64,000 bases of DNA, taken from contig JAHIYE010000004.1 in the NCBI GenBank assembly GCA_018815325.1, positions 62,001 through 126,000 on the forward strand. Direction: 5' to 3'. This stretch comes from Gammaproteobacteria bacterium. GTDB lineage: Bacteria; Pseudomonadota; Gammaproteobacteria; Burkholderiales; Burkholderiaceae_C. Below, one piece after another: positions 51,416 through 60,198 of the stretch. The number at the start of each line of letters is the position of its first letter. Position 1 is the first letter of the stretch. The translations under genes were made by a program, and so were the position numbers. Below the pieces are notes generated by a model. It was not told where the DNA came from, ran no database searches, and worked only from the letters and a program-made list of their open reading frames with translations.

Positions 51416-52939
51416 ATGAAAATTCGCGCACAAATTGGCATGGTGCTGAATCTGGACAAATGCATCGGCTGCCACACCTGTTCGGTCACCTGTAAAAACG
51501 TCTGGACCAGCCGTCCCGGCGTGGAATACGCCTGGTTCAACAACGTCGAGACCAAGCCCGGCATCGGCTACCCCAAGGAGTGGGAGAACCAGGACAAGTG
51601 GAACGGCGGCTGGGTCCGTAAAGCCAACGGCAAGATCGAGCCGCGACAGGGCGCGAAATGGAAGCTGCTCATGCGCATCTTCGCCAACCCCAACCTGCCT
51701 GAGATTGACGACTACTACGAGCCGTTCACCTTTGACTATGACCACCTGCAGTCGGCGCCTGAAATGAAGGCGACCCCGACCGCTCGTCCGCGCAGCCTGA
51801 TCACCGGCAAGCGCATGGAGAAAATCGAGTGGGGTCCCAACTGGGAAGAGATTCTCGGAGGCGAGTTCTCCAAGCGCAGCAAGGACCGGAACTTCGACGA
51901 CATCCAGAAGGAAATTTACGGCGAGTTCGAAAACACCTTCATGATGTACCTGCCACGCCTGTGCGAGCACTGCCTGAACCCGGCATGCGTGGCCAGCTGC
52001 CCTTCTGGCTCGATTTACAAGCGCGAGGAAGACGGCATCGTACTGATCGACCAGGACAAGTGCCGCGGCTGGCGCATGTGCGTGAGCGGCTGCCCCTACA
52101 AAAAGATTTACTACAACTGGAAATCCGGCAAGGCCGAGAAATGCACTTTCTGCTATCCCCGCATCGAAGCGGGACAACCCACCGTCTGCTCGGAAACCTG
52201 TGTTGGCAGGATTCGCTACCTCGGCGTGCTGCTCTACGATGCCGACCGGATTCAGGAAGCTGCCAGCGTCGAGCATGACCGGGACCTGTACCAGGCCCAG
52301 TTGGACATCTTCCTGGACCCCCATGATCCCAAAGTCATCGAACAGGCCCGCATTGACGGCATTCCCGACGCCTGGATGGAATCGGCCCGCAAGAGCCCGG
52401 TCTACAAAATGGCGGTTGAGTGGAAGGTGGCCCTGCCACTGCACCCGGAATACCGCACTCTGCCCATGGTCTGGTACGTGCCACCACTCTCCCCCATCAC
52501 GGCAGCGGCCAACGCAGGCCACATGGGGATCAACGGCGAAATTCCGGACGTCAAGCAGCTGCGCATTCCCGTCAAGTACCTGGCCAACCTGCTGACTGCT
52601 GGCGACACGCTGCCCGTGGAGCGTGCGCTGGAACGCATGCTGGCCATGCGTGCCTACCAGCGTGAAAAGCATGTGGATGGACGCATCAACACGGCTGCAC
52701 TGGATCAGGTCCAGATGACCCGTGCCGAAGTCGAGGAGATGTACCACGTGATGGCAATTGCCAACTACGAAGACCGCTTCGTCATCCCCAGCACACACCG
52801 CGAGTACGCAGAGAACACCTTCGACATGCGCGGCGGTTGCGGTTTCTCGTTTGGCAATGGCTGCTCGGATGGCGCCAGCGAAGCCAGCCTGTTTGGCGGC
52901 ACCAAAAAACGCACCATCCCGATCAAGGCGGAGGTTTAA
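51416..52939 (+). CDS. narH: Respiratory nitrate reductase beta subunit
   Basis: The 507-residue Fe-S subunit carries four Cys groups: CIGCHTCSVTCKNVW, CEHCLNPACVASCPSG, CRGWRMCVSGCPY and CTFCYPR/CSETC. The Trp in CRGWRMC replaces a Cys, giving the one [3Fe-4S] cluster typical of NarH. It relays electrons from NarI haems to NarG. CAGGAGAC precedes the start. Length matches the E. coli protein (512). Confidence 0.97.
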   Translation: MKIRAQIGMVLNLDKCIGCHTCSVTCKNVWTSRPGVEYAWFNNVETKPGIGYPKEWENQDKWNGGWVRKANGKIEPRQGAKWKLLMRIFANPNLPEIDDYYEPFTFDYDHLQSAPEMKATPTARPRSLITGKRMEKIEWGPNWEEILGGEFSKRSKDRNFDDIQKEIYGEFENTFMMYLPRLCEHCLNPACVASCPSGSIYKREEDGIVLIDQDKCRGWRMCVSGCPYKKIYYNWKSGKAEKCTFCYPRIEAGQPTVCSETCVGRIRYLGVLLYDADRIQEAASVEHDRDLYQAQLDIFLDPHDPKVIEQARIDGIPDAWMESARKSPVYKMAVEWKVALPLHPEYRTLPMVWYVPPLSPITAAANAGHMGINGEIPDVKQLRIPVKYLANLLTAGDTLPVERALERMLAMRAYQREKHVDGRINTAALDQVQMTRAEVEEMYHVMAIANYEDRFVIPSTHREYAENTFDMRGGCGFSFGNGCSDGASEASLFGGTKKRTIPIKAEV

Positions 52940-52942
52940 GCC

Positions 52943-53650
52943 ATGTCCATCCCAGTTTCATCCATCAGCCTGCGGGTACTAGCCCGTTTGCTGTCCTATC
53001 CCGACGCTGAGCTGCGGGAACACTTGCCCAGCATGCGTGATGCCTTGCATGCCGAGAAAGCGCTTGAGCCCGAGCGCCAGGCAGAGCTTGACGCACTCAT
53101 CACCAAACTGCTCAAAGGTGACGCCCTGGATAACGAGGCTGAATACGTCCAGATTTTCGACCGGGGTCGTGCCACCTCTTTGCATCTGTTTGAACACGTG
53201 CATGGCGACTCACGCGACCGGGGACCCGCCATGATCGATCTGGCGCAAACCTACGAAAAAGCCGGCCTGTTTCTGGCCCCCGGAGAAATGCCGGACTACC
53301 TGCCGGTGGTGCTGGAGTTTGTCTCCACACAACCCCCCAGGGAAGCCCGCGCCTTTCTGGCTGAGATGGCGCACATCTTCAACGCCATCTCCAATGCACT
53401 ACAGCAAAGGAAAAGTGCTTATGCCAGCGTACTTGGCGCCCTGCTTGAACTCGCCGGTGAAAAGGCGCATGCCGTCAAGGTGGTGCCCGATGAAGCGCTG
53501 GATACCGCCTGGGAAGAACCCGTGGTCTTTGACGGCTGCTCCACCAAGGGACAGGCCAAACCGAACCAGGCTCAACCCATTCACATTGTCAGGAATGAAG
53601 CGGCCCGCGCCAAACCGAAGGCCGCCACGCATCAAGGAGTTTCATCATGA
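52943..53650 (+). CDS. narJ: Nitrate reductase assembly chaperone NarJ
   Basis: The 235-residue all-helical protein has LARLLSYPDAELREHLPSM, YVQIFDRGRATSLHLFEHVHGDSRDRG (the NarJ signature) and EMPDYLPVVLEF. It binds the NarG N-terminus and holds it for Mo-cofactor insertion. Three bases separate it from narH and its stop overlaps narI by ATGA. The C-terminal Lys/Ala-rich tail is longer than average. Confidence 0.95.
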   Translation: MSIPVSSISLRVLARLLSYPDAELREHLPSMRDALHAEKALEPERQAELDALITKLLKGDALDNEAEYVQIFDRGRATSLHLFEHVHGDSRDRGPAMIDLAQTYEKAGLFLAPGEMPDYLPVVLEFVSTQPPREARAFLAEMAHIFNAISNALQQRKSAYASVLGALLELAGEKAHAVKVVPDEALDTAWEEPVVFDGCSTKGQAKPNQAQPIHIVRNEAARAKPKAATHQGVSS

Positions 53651-54381
53651 ATGCCTTCGACAACTTTCTTTTCGGCCTCTATCCCTATATTGCCCTGACC
53701 ATTTTTCTGCTTGGCAGCCTGATCCGTTTCGACCGTGACCAGTACACCTGGAAGAGCGATTCATCGGAGCTTCTCAAACGGGGACAGCTGCGCTGGGGTA
53801 GCAACCTGTTTCACATCGGTGTGCTGTTCCTGTTTTTCGGCCACTTCTTTGGCATGTTGACGCCGCATTTTGTGTACGAACCCTTCATTGGTGCGGGCGA
53901 CAAGCAGCTTGTAGCCATGGTGTCGGGCGGTATCGCCGGCCTCCTGGGCTTCGTTGGCGTCACCCTGCTGTTGCATCGTCGCCTGTTTGAACCCCGGATC
54001 CGTGTCAACTCCAAATCCAGCGACATCCTCCTGCTTGTGCTGTTGTGGCTGCAACTGGCGCTCGGCCTGGCCACCATTCCCCTCTCGGCACAGCACCTGG
54101 ACGGCAGCATGATGCTTCGTCTGGCCGAATGGGCCCAGCGCATTGTGACTTTCCGTTCGGGCGCAGCTGAATTGCTGGCTGGAGCCGGGTGGATATTCAA
54201 AGCCCACATGTTCCTCGGCATGAGCATCTTCCTCATCTTCCCGTTCACCCGCCTGGTGCATGTATGGAGTGGCTTCGGCACCGTGGCCTACCTGGTACGC
54301 CCCTACCAGGTGGTACGCAGCCGTCGCTTGAACGTGCCTGCCGGCCAGAACCAGGCCCGCCGCCCTGGCGCAAGCGTTTAA
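53647..54381 (+). CDS. narI: Respiratory nitrate reductase gamma subunit
   Basis: The 244-residue membrane cytochrome b has five predicted helices and the four haem ligands H56, H66, H187 and H205, at the same positions as in E. coli NarI. It oxidises quinol at the periplasmic side. The start overlaps narJ by ATGA. The C-terminal tail is longer and Arg/Pro-rich. Confidence 0.96.
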   Translation: MNAFDNFLFGLYPYIALTIFLLGSLIRFDRDQYTWKSDSSELLKRGQLRWGSNLFHIGVLFLFFGHFFGMLTPHFVYEPFIGAGDKQLVAMVSGGIAGLLGFVGVTLLLHRRLFEPRIRVNSKSSDILLLVLLWLQLALGLATIPLSAQHLDGSMMLRLAEWAQRIVTFRSGAAELLAGAGWIFKAHMFLGMSIFLIFPFTRLVHVWSGFGTVAYLVRPYQVVRSRRLNVPAGQNQARRPGASV

Positions 54382-54390
54382 GGAGTCGAC

Positions 54391-55179
54391 ATGCAGCTTG
54401 ATACCCCTGTGAAACCAGACATCGCCCGCATCAATGGTGTCGCACTCAACAACCTTGATGAGACACTTTCTGCCGACGACCTGCGTCAACGCGCCTACTC
54501 TGAATTACTCCGTCAGGCCGCTCAAAGCCAGGGGCTGCTGCCCGCCAGTGACGAGCCGTCAACAGATGGCGTGCTCAGCGAAGAAGCCTCCAGTGCGATC
54601 GAGGCACTGCTCGAACAAAGCCTGAGCATTCCCGAGCCTTCAGAAGAGGCCTGTCGCCGCCATCATGCGGCGCATCAAAGCGCCTACAGCACCGGTGAGC
54701 GTGTGCAGGTCCGCCACATCCTCTTTGCGGTGACCCAAGGGGTTGACGTCGTGGCACTTCGCAACCGTGCCGAGGTGGCTTTGCTCGATGTGCGCTGCCA
54801 TGATGGAAGTCAGATTGACGGGTTTGCCAAGGCCGCCAGCACCTTGTCCAACTGCCCCAGCGGCGCCGAAGGTGGTGAGTTGGGTTGGCTCACCGCAGAA
54901 GACTGCGCGCCTGAGTTTGCCAAAGAGCTGTTCGGCCACGCCGAAGTGGGCGTTTTGCCGCGCCTTGTCCACAGCCGTTTTGGACTCCACGTGGTGGAAA
55001 TCATGGCACGCGAACCCGGCATGGAGCATGCCTTCGAAGCTGTTCACGGCGCCGTCGCCATGTCCCTTCGACAAAAAACCTACGTCACGGCCTTGCGCCA
55101 ATACCTGAGCCTGCTGGCGGGTGAAGCCGAGGTGCAGGGGGTGGACCTTGAGGCGGCCGACACGCCACTGGTCCAGTAA
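54391..55179 (+). CDS. Parvulin-type peptidyl-prolyl isomerase
   Basis: The 262-residue protein has an N-terminal helical region, a PpiC rotamase domain (VQVRHILFAV, then GGELGWLTAEDCAPEFAKELF and RFGLHVVEIMAREPG) and a C-terminal helix. It has no signal peptide, so it acts in the cytoplasm, like NifM. Nine bases behind narI in the same operon, it probably helps fold NarGHI. NifM-type isomerases next to narGHJI are known in Betaproteobacteria. Confidence 0.9.
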   Translation: MQLDTPVKPDIARINGVALNNLDETLSADDLRQRAYSELLRQAAQSQGLLPASDEPSTDGVLSEEASSAIEALLEQSLSIPEPSEEACRRHHAAHQSAYSTGERVQVRHILFAVTQGVDVVALRNRAEVALLDVRCHDGSQIDGFAKAASTLSNCPSGAEGGELGWLTAEDCAPEFAKELFGHAEVGVLPRLVHSRFGLHVVEIMAREPGMEHAFEAVHGAVAMSLRQKTYVTALRQYLSLLAGEAEVQGVDLEAADTPLVQ

Positions 55180-55199
55180 CGCTGCGAGCATCTGCGCCC

Positions 55200-55949
55200 A
55201 TGCCCGATGAATTGCTGAACCGGCTGCGCCGGTTCCACGCCGATACCTTTCCGGGTGTTCAAGAGCAGTTTCTCAATCTGGTGGAGGGCGGCCAGCATCC
55301 CACGATCCTCTTTATCGGCTGCTCCGACTCCAGGCTCATGCCTTACCTGCTGACCGGCACGGGGCCGGGGGATCTTTTCATCGTCCGCAACGTTGGCGCC
55401 TTCGTGCCGCCGCACGACGGCTCTGCGGGCTACCACGGCACGGCCGCTGCGATCGAGTTCGCAGTCCTGAACCTGCAGGTATCGCGCATCGTGGTCTGTG
55501 GTCACAGCCATTGTGGTGGCATACGGGCGCTTTATGAAGGCGTGCCTGCGCAAGCCACCAACCTGGCAGCCTGGCTCGAACTGGGGCGCGAAGCTGTCCT
55601 GCCGGTTCAGGTTTCCCCCGAGGCGCTGAGGCGCACCGAGCAGCGGGCCGTGGTGCTCCAGCTTGAACGCCTCATGGGCTACCCCATGGTGCGGGAGCAG
55701 GTCGAGGCAGGCAAGCTGGTACTGCATGGCTGGCACTATGTGATCGAAGACGGCGAAGTACATGTGTTCGATGTCCAGAGCGGCTTCTTCGTGCCAGCCT
55801 CCAGTGCTACCCACAGTGGCACCGGCCCCTATAAAAGACCGGAAGACCAGCCCGACACCATGTCCAGCCCGATATTCAACGAAATTGACGACAGTTATCA
55901 GCGGTTGGCGCCAGCAACTGGCAATGCCTGCTCTTGCGACGAAGCTTGA
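55200..55949 (+). CDS. Beta-carbonic anhydrase
   Basis: The 249-residue enzyme interconverts CO2 and bicarbonate. Zinc ligands C41 (CSDSR, with D43 and R45), H102 and C105 (CGHSHCGG) are present. NVGAFVPPHDG and AIEFAVLNLQVSRIVVCGH are typical. The Cys-containing tail (CSCDE) is unusual. It lies 20 bases behind the isomerase in the nar transcript; supply of bicarbonate or pH control during nitrate respiration is inferred. Confidence 0.92.
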   Translation: MPDELLNRLRRFHADTFPGVQEQFLNLVEGGQHPTILFIGCSDSRLMPYLLTGTGPGDLFIVRNVGAFVPPHDGSAGYHGTAAAIEFAVLNLQVSRIVVCGHSHCGGIRALYEGVPAQATNLAAWLELGREAVLPVQVSPEALRRTEQRAVVLQLERLMGYPMVREQVEAGKLVLHGWHYVIEDGEVHVFDVQSGFFVPASSATHSGTGPYKRPEDQPDTMSSPIFNEIDDSYQRLAPATGNACSCDEA

Positions 55950-56038
55950 CCCAGCGCAAAACCCTGACTGCCACAGAGCATTAAGCTGTCTCTCATTGGC
56001 CATTGGCCGCACCCTTTGTTGCCCCGGCATCGCATTCC

Positions 56039-57262
56039 ATGAACGACGACACCTCATCTGCCTACATCGATCCAGCCTGTGCAGGCAGGCTTTCCCAAAG
56101 TGGCTTGCATGCCCTGCGTCTTGGCGGAAAAACCTTGCTGCCCATTGTCCAGGGTGGCATGGGCATTGGCATCTCGGCCCACAAACTGGCCGGCAGCGTT
56201 GCCGCGCTGGGTGGCGTAGGCACCATTTCCTCGGTCGATCTGCGACGCCATCACCCTGACCTGATGGAAAGCACCCGTGGCCTGGATGAAAAGGAAGGCG
56301 CGAAGGACCTCATCGATGCCGCCAACCTCGAAGCCCTGCGGCGCGAAATCAAGAGTGCACGTGAACTGGCGCAAGGGCGCGGCCTGCTGGCCATCAACGT
56401 CATGCGCGCTGTCACCGAATATGCCCACTCTGTAACCTGTGCACTGGAAAATGGCATTGATGCTGTGGTGGTTGGTGCTGGCCTACCCCTGGATCTGCCG
56501 GACCTGGCACAGGATCACCCCCATGCGGCCCTGATTCCCATCCTGTCTGATGCCCGCGGCGTGCAACTCGTTATCAAAAAATGGGAGCGCAAGAAGCGTC
56601 TGCCCGATGCCATCGTCATTGAGCACCCCCGTCTGGCTGGCGGTCACCTGGGTGCTGCAAAAATTGCCGATCTCAACGATCCTCGTTTTGACTTTGAAAA
56701 CGTCATTCCGCAGTCGCTTGAATTCCTGCGCGCGGCCGGCATCGAGAAGGAAATCCCCCTGATCGCGGCCGGCGGCATCCGCAGCTTCGAAGACATTGCC
56801 CGTGTTCAGGCCTTGGGAGCCGCCGCCGTTCAACTCGGCACACCGTTTGCAGTGACCGAGGAGGGCGATGCGCACCCCGAGTTCAAGCGCGTACTGGCCC
56901 AGGCCAGGGAGGACGAGATGGTGGAGTTCACCAGTGTGGCCGGCCTGCCGGCACGTGCGGTCGCTACACCCTGGCTGCGGGCCTATCTCAAGGTCGAGCA
57001 CAAGCTGCAGGCTGTGGTGCACCACAAGGCGCGCTGCACCAAGAACTTCGACTGTCTCGCCCAATGTGGGCTGCGCGATGGCTTGCCAGGCTGGGGCCAG
57101 TTCTGCATTGACAACCAGCTTGCGGCCGCACTGCGAGGCGATGTCAAGAAGGGACTGTTCTTCCGGGGTGTCGGTGCACTGCCATTCGGAGAGCAGATAC
57201 GCAGCGTACGGGATCTGGTCGAGCGGCTACTGACTCGGCAGGATGTCCTCAGGGCAGCATGA
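56039..57262 (+). CDS. NAD(P)H-dependent flavin oxidoreductase, nitronate monooxygenase family
   Basis: The 407-residue FMN protein has IVQGGMGIGISAHKLAGSVAALGGVGTISS, AINVMRAVTEYAHSVTCALENGIDAVVVGAGLPLDLPDLA, IEHPRLAGGHLGA (active His) and IAAGGIRSFEDIARVQALGAAAVQLGTPF. It may oxidise nitronates or act as an enoyl-reductase-like or NADH:quinone reductase. The C-terminal Cys pair (CTKNFDCLAQC) is distinctive. It closes the nar operon in this organism. The start at 56039 is preferred over an upstream TTG. Confidence 0.88.
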   Translation: MNDDTSSAYIDPACAGRLSQSGLHALRLGGKTLLPIVQGGMGIGISAHKLAGSVAALGGVGTISSVDLRRHHPDLMESTRGLDEKEGAKDLIDAANLEALRREIKSARELAQGRGLLAINVMRAVTEYAHSVTCALENGIDAVVVGAGLPLDLPDLAQDHPHAALIPILSDARGVQLVIKKWERKKRLPDAIVIEHPRLAGGHLGAAKIADLNDPRFDFENVIPQSLEFLRAAGIEKEIPLIAAGGIRSFEDIARVQALGAAAVQLGTPFAVTEEGDAHPEFKRVLAQAREDEMVEFTSVAGLPARAVATPWLRAYLKVEHKLQAVVHHKARCTKNFDCLAQCGLRDGLPGWGQFCIDNQLAAALRGDVKKGLFFRGVGALPFGEQIRSVRDLVERLLTRQDVLRAA

Positions 57263-57432
57263 CGGTCTGTCCGATGTCAGAAGTGGTGCTCTTGCCTATG
57301 AAAAGTACGGGGGCGACGGTACAACCTTGCCCCAGGATGCTCAAGTGTCCTACTTGATTGATATTTCTCATATGGCATCGCTGCAAGCCTGCGCATAATT
57401 TTTCACATAAACCAACTGACTGGAGAAGTCCC

Positions 57433-57744
57433 ATGACTGAAATGACTGCAACTCAAAAAGACAAATTGATGTCCGACTTGCGACTCGTCATCTCCGATGC
57501 GGAGGAGTTGCTCCGCATGACGGCGGATGAAGCGAGTGAAGGGGCCGCGGAATTGCGAGGCCGCATTCAGGGCCGGATGTTGCAGGCCAAGGCTGAACTG
57601 GCTCACCTGCAGGAGGTGGCGATTGCCAAGGCGAAGGCTGCCGGACATGCCACCGATGAGTTCGTTCATGAGAACCCTTGGAAATCGATTGGCGTGGCCG
57701 CTGGCATAGGTTTGGTCATGGGCTTGCTGATCAGTCGGCGCTAA
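57433..57744 (+). CDS. DUF883 (ElaB/YqjD) family membrane-anchored protein
   Basis: The 103-residue protein has an amphipathic helical part (LRLVISDAEELLRMTADEASEGAAELRGRI) and a C-terminal anchor WKSIGVAAGIGLVMGLLISRR. E. coli YqjD anchors ribosomes at the membrane in stationary phase. Followed by YqjE- and YqjK-like genes, so this is a yqjDEK-type operon. GGAGA lies 7 bases upstream of the start. Confidence 0.88.
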   Translation: MTEMTATQKDKLMSDLRLVISDAEELLRMTADEASEGAAELRGRIQGRMLQAKAELAHLQEVAIAKAKAAGHATDEFVHENPWKSIGVAAGIGLVMGLLISRR

Positions 57745-57757
57745 TGCCGCGGCAAGC

Positions 57758-58156
57758 ATGAATGCTTCCGCATCCGGAGGTGGCATATTTGCTTCCTTGC
57801 GCGGCTTGCTGGCTACTGCACTTGAGGTGGCAGAGGTTCGCCTCGAATTGCTCAGCACAGAGGTCGAACTGGAGAAGAGGCGTCTCATCGATGGTCTGTT
57901 TTGGGCCGGACTCTCGCTGATGATGCTGGGCATTGGTGTGGTCTTGCTGAGTGGTTTTGTGGTGATGCTGTTCTGGGACGGCTATCGCCTGGCTGCCCTC
58001 GGTGTCCTGGCGCTGCTGTTTCTGAGCGCCAGTGGTTTGCTGTATTTCTTCGCACAGCGTCGCCTGCGCAGCCCCGGTGGCTTGTTTCGCTCCAGCGTGT
58101 CTGAGCTCGCTCGTGACCGCGAGGGGCTTGCCTCACGAGCTCAGAAAACTACATGA
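57758..58156 (+). CDS. Phage holin family (YqjE-like) protein
   Basis: The 132-residue protein has an N-terminal amphipathic helix and two membrane segments (LFWAGLSLMMLGIGVVLLSGFVVMLFW and LAALGVLALLFLSASGLLYFFA). This matches YqjE/DUF1469 proteins, which are called holin-like on fold only and not phage lysis proteins. It lies 13 bases behind the DUF883 gene and overlaps the next by ATGA. Confidence 0.85.
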   Translation: MNASASGGGIFASLRGLLATALEVAEVRLELLSTEVELEKRRLIDGLFWAGLSLMMLGIGVVLLSGFVVMLFWDGYRLAALGVLALLFLSASGLLYFFAQRRLRSPGGLFRSSVSELARDREGLASRAQKTT

Positions 58157-58455
58157 TGAGCCAACGTCAGCTTGAACTCATGGAGCGCAAGCAACAGCTG
58201 CTGGTTCGCAGTGCAGAGTTGCGCATGAGCCTCTCGACCCAGGCCCAGGTGCTGCACGCACCGTTTGCCGTCCTGGATCAGGTCAAGGCCGCCATCCTGT
58301 GGCTTGGCAAGCACCCGCTATGGCCACTCGCAACACTCACGCTCATCGCGGTTACCCGCCCGAAGCGGTCCATTCGCTGGGTATCCCGCTTGTGGTGGGG
58401 CTGGGGCTTGTATCGCCAGGCGCAGCAGTGGATCAGCAGACTGCCGCGACAGTGA
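58153..58455 (+). CDS. YqjK-like protein
   Basis: The 100-residue protein has a basic, helical N-terminus (QRQLELMERKQQLLVRSAELR) typical of YqjK-like proteins and a hydrophobic patch (HPLWPLATLTLIAVT). It overlaps the holin-like gene and completes the trio. Two start codons (ATGATG) are present. Function unknown; membrane contact likely. Confidence 0.75.
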   Translation: MMSQRQLELMERKQQLLVRSAELRMSLSTQAQVLHAPFAVLDQVKAAILWLGKHPLWPLATLTLIAVTRPKRSIRWVSRLWWGWGLYRQAQQWISRLPRQ

Positions 58456-58526
58456 TACTTCACAGCTGACTGACATTCAGCTCTGCTTTTCTTCTGAATG
58501 ACTTGCCTTGAGGCGTGATTATCTAT

Positions 58527-58549
58527 AACATTCATTTTATATAGATGTT
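58527..58549 (+). promoter_or_regulatory. NsrR-like operator before nnrS
   Basis: A 23-bp site reads AACATTCATTT, then T, then ATATAGATGTT. Compared with the NsrR consensus (two 11-bp inverted halves AANATGCATTT around 1 base), the left half matches 10 of 11 and the right half 8 of 11, with exact spacing. It lies 31 bases upstream of the nnrS start at 58581. NO-dependent derepression is inferred. Confidence 0.72.
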
Positions 58550-58580
58550 TTAATCTTCACGCCAACTGATGGTGATTGTC

Positions 58581-59789
58581 ATGGCCCCCAACCTCCCTCC
58601 TCTTGTCACGATTCAGGAACCCACGCCTCCGTCAAGCCTGAACGGCATGCCGCTGTTTCGCCTGGGCTTTCGGCCTTTTTACCTCGGTGCCGCCTTGCTG
58701 GCCGCATTGGCTGTGCCGATATGGATCGGAATGTTCTTCGGACGCTTGCCCTTAAATCCCGCTGTCGCTCCTGTGCTCTGGCATGCGCACGAAATGCTGT
58801 TCGGTTTTGCAATTGCCGTCATCGTTGGCTTTCTCATGACGGCAGGCAAAGCCTGGACCGGCCTCGCAACCCCGCGTGGTCCTGCGCTGGCGGCGTTGTT
58901 TGTCCTGTGGCTGGCTGCCCGCCTGGCCTCTGTTGCCTCAAGCTACCCTGTCTATGCCGTACTGGACGTCCTGTTTCTGCCTGTCGTGGCCGTGATTTTT
59001 CTCAAGCTGCTACTGCGTGCGAACAACCGGCGCAACCTGCCACTGGCCGCCCTGCTCATGCTTTTGGCGGGCAGCAATATCGCCTTTCACCTGGCCGTCA
59101 GCGAACGTCTGGCCATTCCTCCCGTCAATGCCCTGCACGCCGCACTGGCCTTGATCATCCTGATCGAATGCGTCATGGCAGGACGCGTGATACCAGCCTT
59201 CACCATGAGTGCAACACCGGGACTGAAGCTGCATAACCATCCCGGCATGGAAAAGCTCACGCTGCTACTGACACTGCTGGCGCTCTCGTTGTGGGTCTTT
59301 ACACCGGGCGGCTGGATGAGCATGATGGTCCTGGCCACTGCAGCTGTCCTGCATGTGCAGCGCCAATGGCAATGGCAGCCCTGGGTCACGCGTGGTCGCC
59401 CGCTTCTCTGGATACTGCATGTGGCCTATGCCTGGATCCCGCTGGGACTTGGATTGCTGGCCTTGGCACAGATTGGCATCGTGCCGGTTTCGGCCGGTCT
59501 TCATGCGCTGGCTGTGGGTGCCACAGGCGGTCTCATCATTGCCATGATGACCCGCACGGCTCGGGGTCACACGGGCAGGCAACTGATGCCCACGCGTGCG
59601 GAAGTGGTGGCTTACGCACTGCTTGTCCTGGCAGCAACTCTGCGTGTATTTTTACCCCTGCTTTCACCCACCCTGCTGCCAGTCTCGCTGATCGGAACCG
59701 CACTGGCCTGGACAGCCGCCTTCACCATCTACCTGTTCATTTACACGCCCTGGCTCTTGCAGAGCCGCGCGGACGGACGCGATGGCTGA
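58581..59789 (+). CDS. nnrS: NnrS family haem/copper membrane protein
   Basis: The 402-residue protein has about 12 hydrophobic helices and NnrS landmarks: PLFRLGFRPFYLGAALLAAL, WHAHEMLFGFAIAVIVGFLMTA (His ligands) and RVIPAFTMSATPG. NnrS protects cells from nitric oxide-derived iron complexes. GGTGA lies 5 bases before the ATG at 58581, which is preferred over 58569. It has an NsrR-like site upstream and overlaps the SirB2-like gene by 1 base (TGATG). Confidence 0.92.
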   Translation: MAPNLPPLVTIQEPTPPSSLNGMPLFRLGFRPFYLGAALLAALAVPIWIGMFFGRLPLNPAVAPVLWHAHEMLFGFAIAVIVGFLMTAGKAWTGLATPRGPALAALFVLWLAARLASVASSYPVYAVLDVLFLPVVAVIFLKLLLRANNRRNLPLAALLMLLAGSNIAFHLAVSERLAIPPVNALHAALALIILIECVMAGRVIPAFTMSATPGLKLHNHPGMEKLTLLLTLLALSLWVFTPGGWMSMMVLATAAVLHVQRQWQWQPWVTRGRPLLWILHVAYAWIPLGLGLLALAQIGIVPVSAGLHALAVGATGGLIIAMMTRTARGHTGRQLMPTRAEVVAYALLVLAATLRVFLPLLSPTLLPVSLIGTALAWTAAFTIYLFIYTPWLLQSRADGRDG

Positions 59790-60178
59790 TGCAGATGGAC
59801 TACAGCAGCATCCGTGCCATTCACATCACCAGTGTCGCGCTCAGCATCACGCTGTTCGCGCTGCGCGGGCTGCTGCAACTGGCCTCCTTCAACTGGCGGC
59901 AATGGCGTCTTTTAAGGCTTGTGCCACATCTCAATGACACGGTGCTGCTGACAGCAGCCATCACCTTGTCCTATATGAGCGGTCAATACCCCCTGGCCCA
60001 GCCCTGGCTGACAGCCAAAATCATCGCCCTGTTTTTCTACATCGCTGCGGGAAGTATCGCCTTGCGCGAAAACGTGCGTATCGGTCATCGCAGGATTGCT
60101 TTTGCTTTGGCCCTGCTTGCCGTGCTCTATATCGTCGGCGTGGCCTGGAAACGTTCACCCACCCTGGCGCTGTTCTAG
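59789..60178 (+). CDS. SirB2 family membrane protein
   Basis: The 129-residue protein has four hydrophobic helices and begins with YSSIRAIHITSVALSITLFALRGLL, including a conserved His, followed by VPHLNDTVLLTAAITLSYMSGQYP, typical of the SirB2 family. Its start overlaps the nnrS stop (TGATG); MDYSS at 59795 is an alternative. It is co-regulated with nnrS. Function in NO stress unknown. Confidence 0.83.
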   Translation: MQMDYSSIRAIHITSVALSITLFALRGLLQLASFNWRQWRLLRLVPHLNDTVLLTAAITLSYMSGQYPLAQPWLTAKIIALFFYIAAGSIALRENVRIGHRRIAFALALLAVLYIVGVAWKRSPTLALF

Positions 60179-60198
60179 CGACACACGAACGCAAGTCA

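Noticed and set aside
51332-52798. Minus-strand ORF of 488 codons opposite narH
   Set aside because: Complement of the Fe-S subunit; the His/Val-rich composition reflects reverse reading of Asp and His codons.
57758-58156. Phage lysis gene or prophage remnant suggested by the holin-like domain
   Set aside because: The gene belongs to a yqjD-yqjE-yqjK type trio and no endolysin or other phage gene lies nearby.
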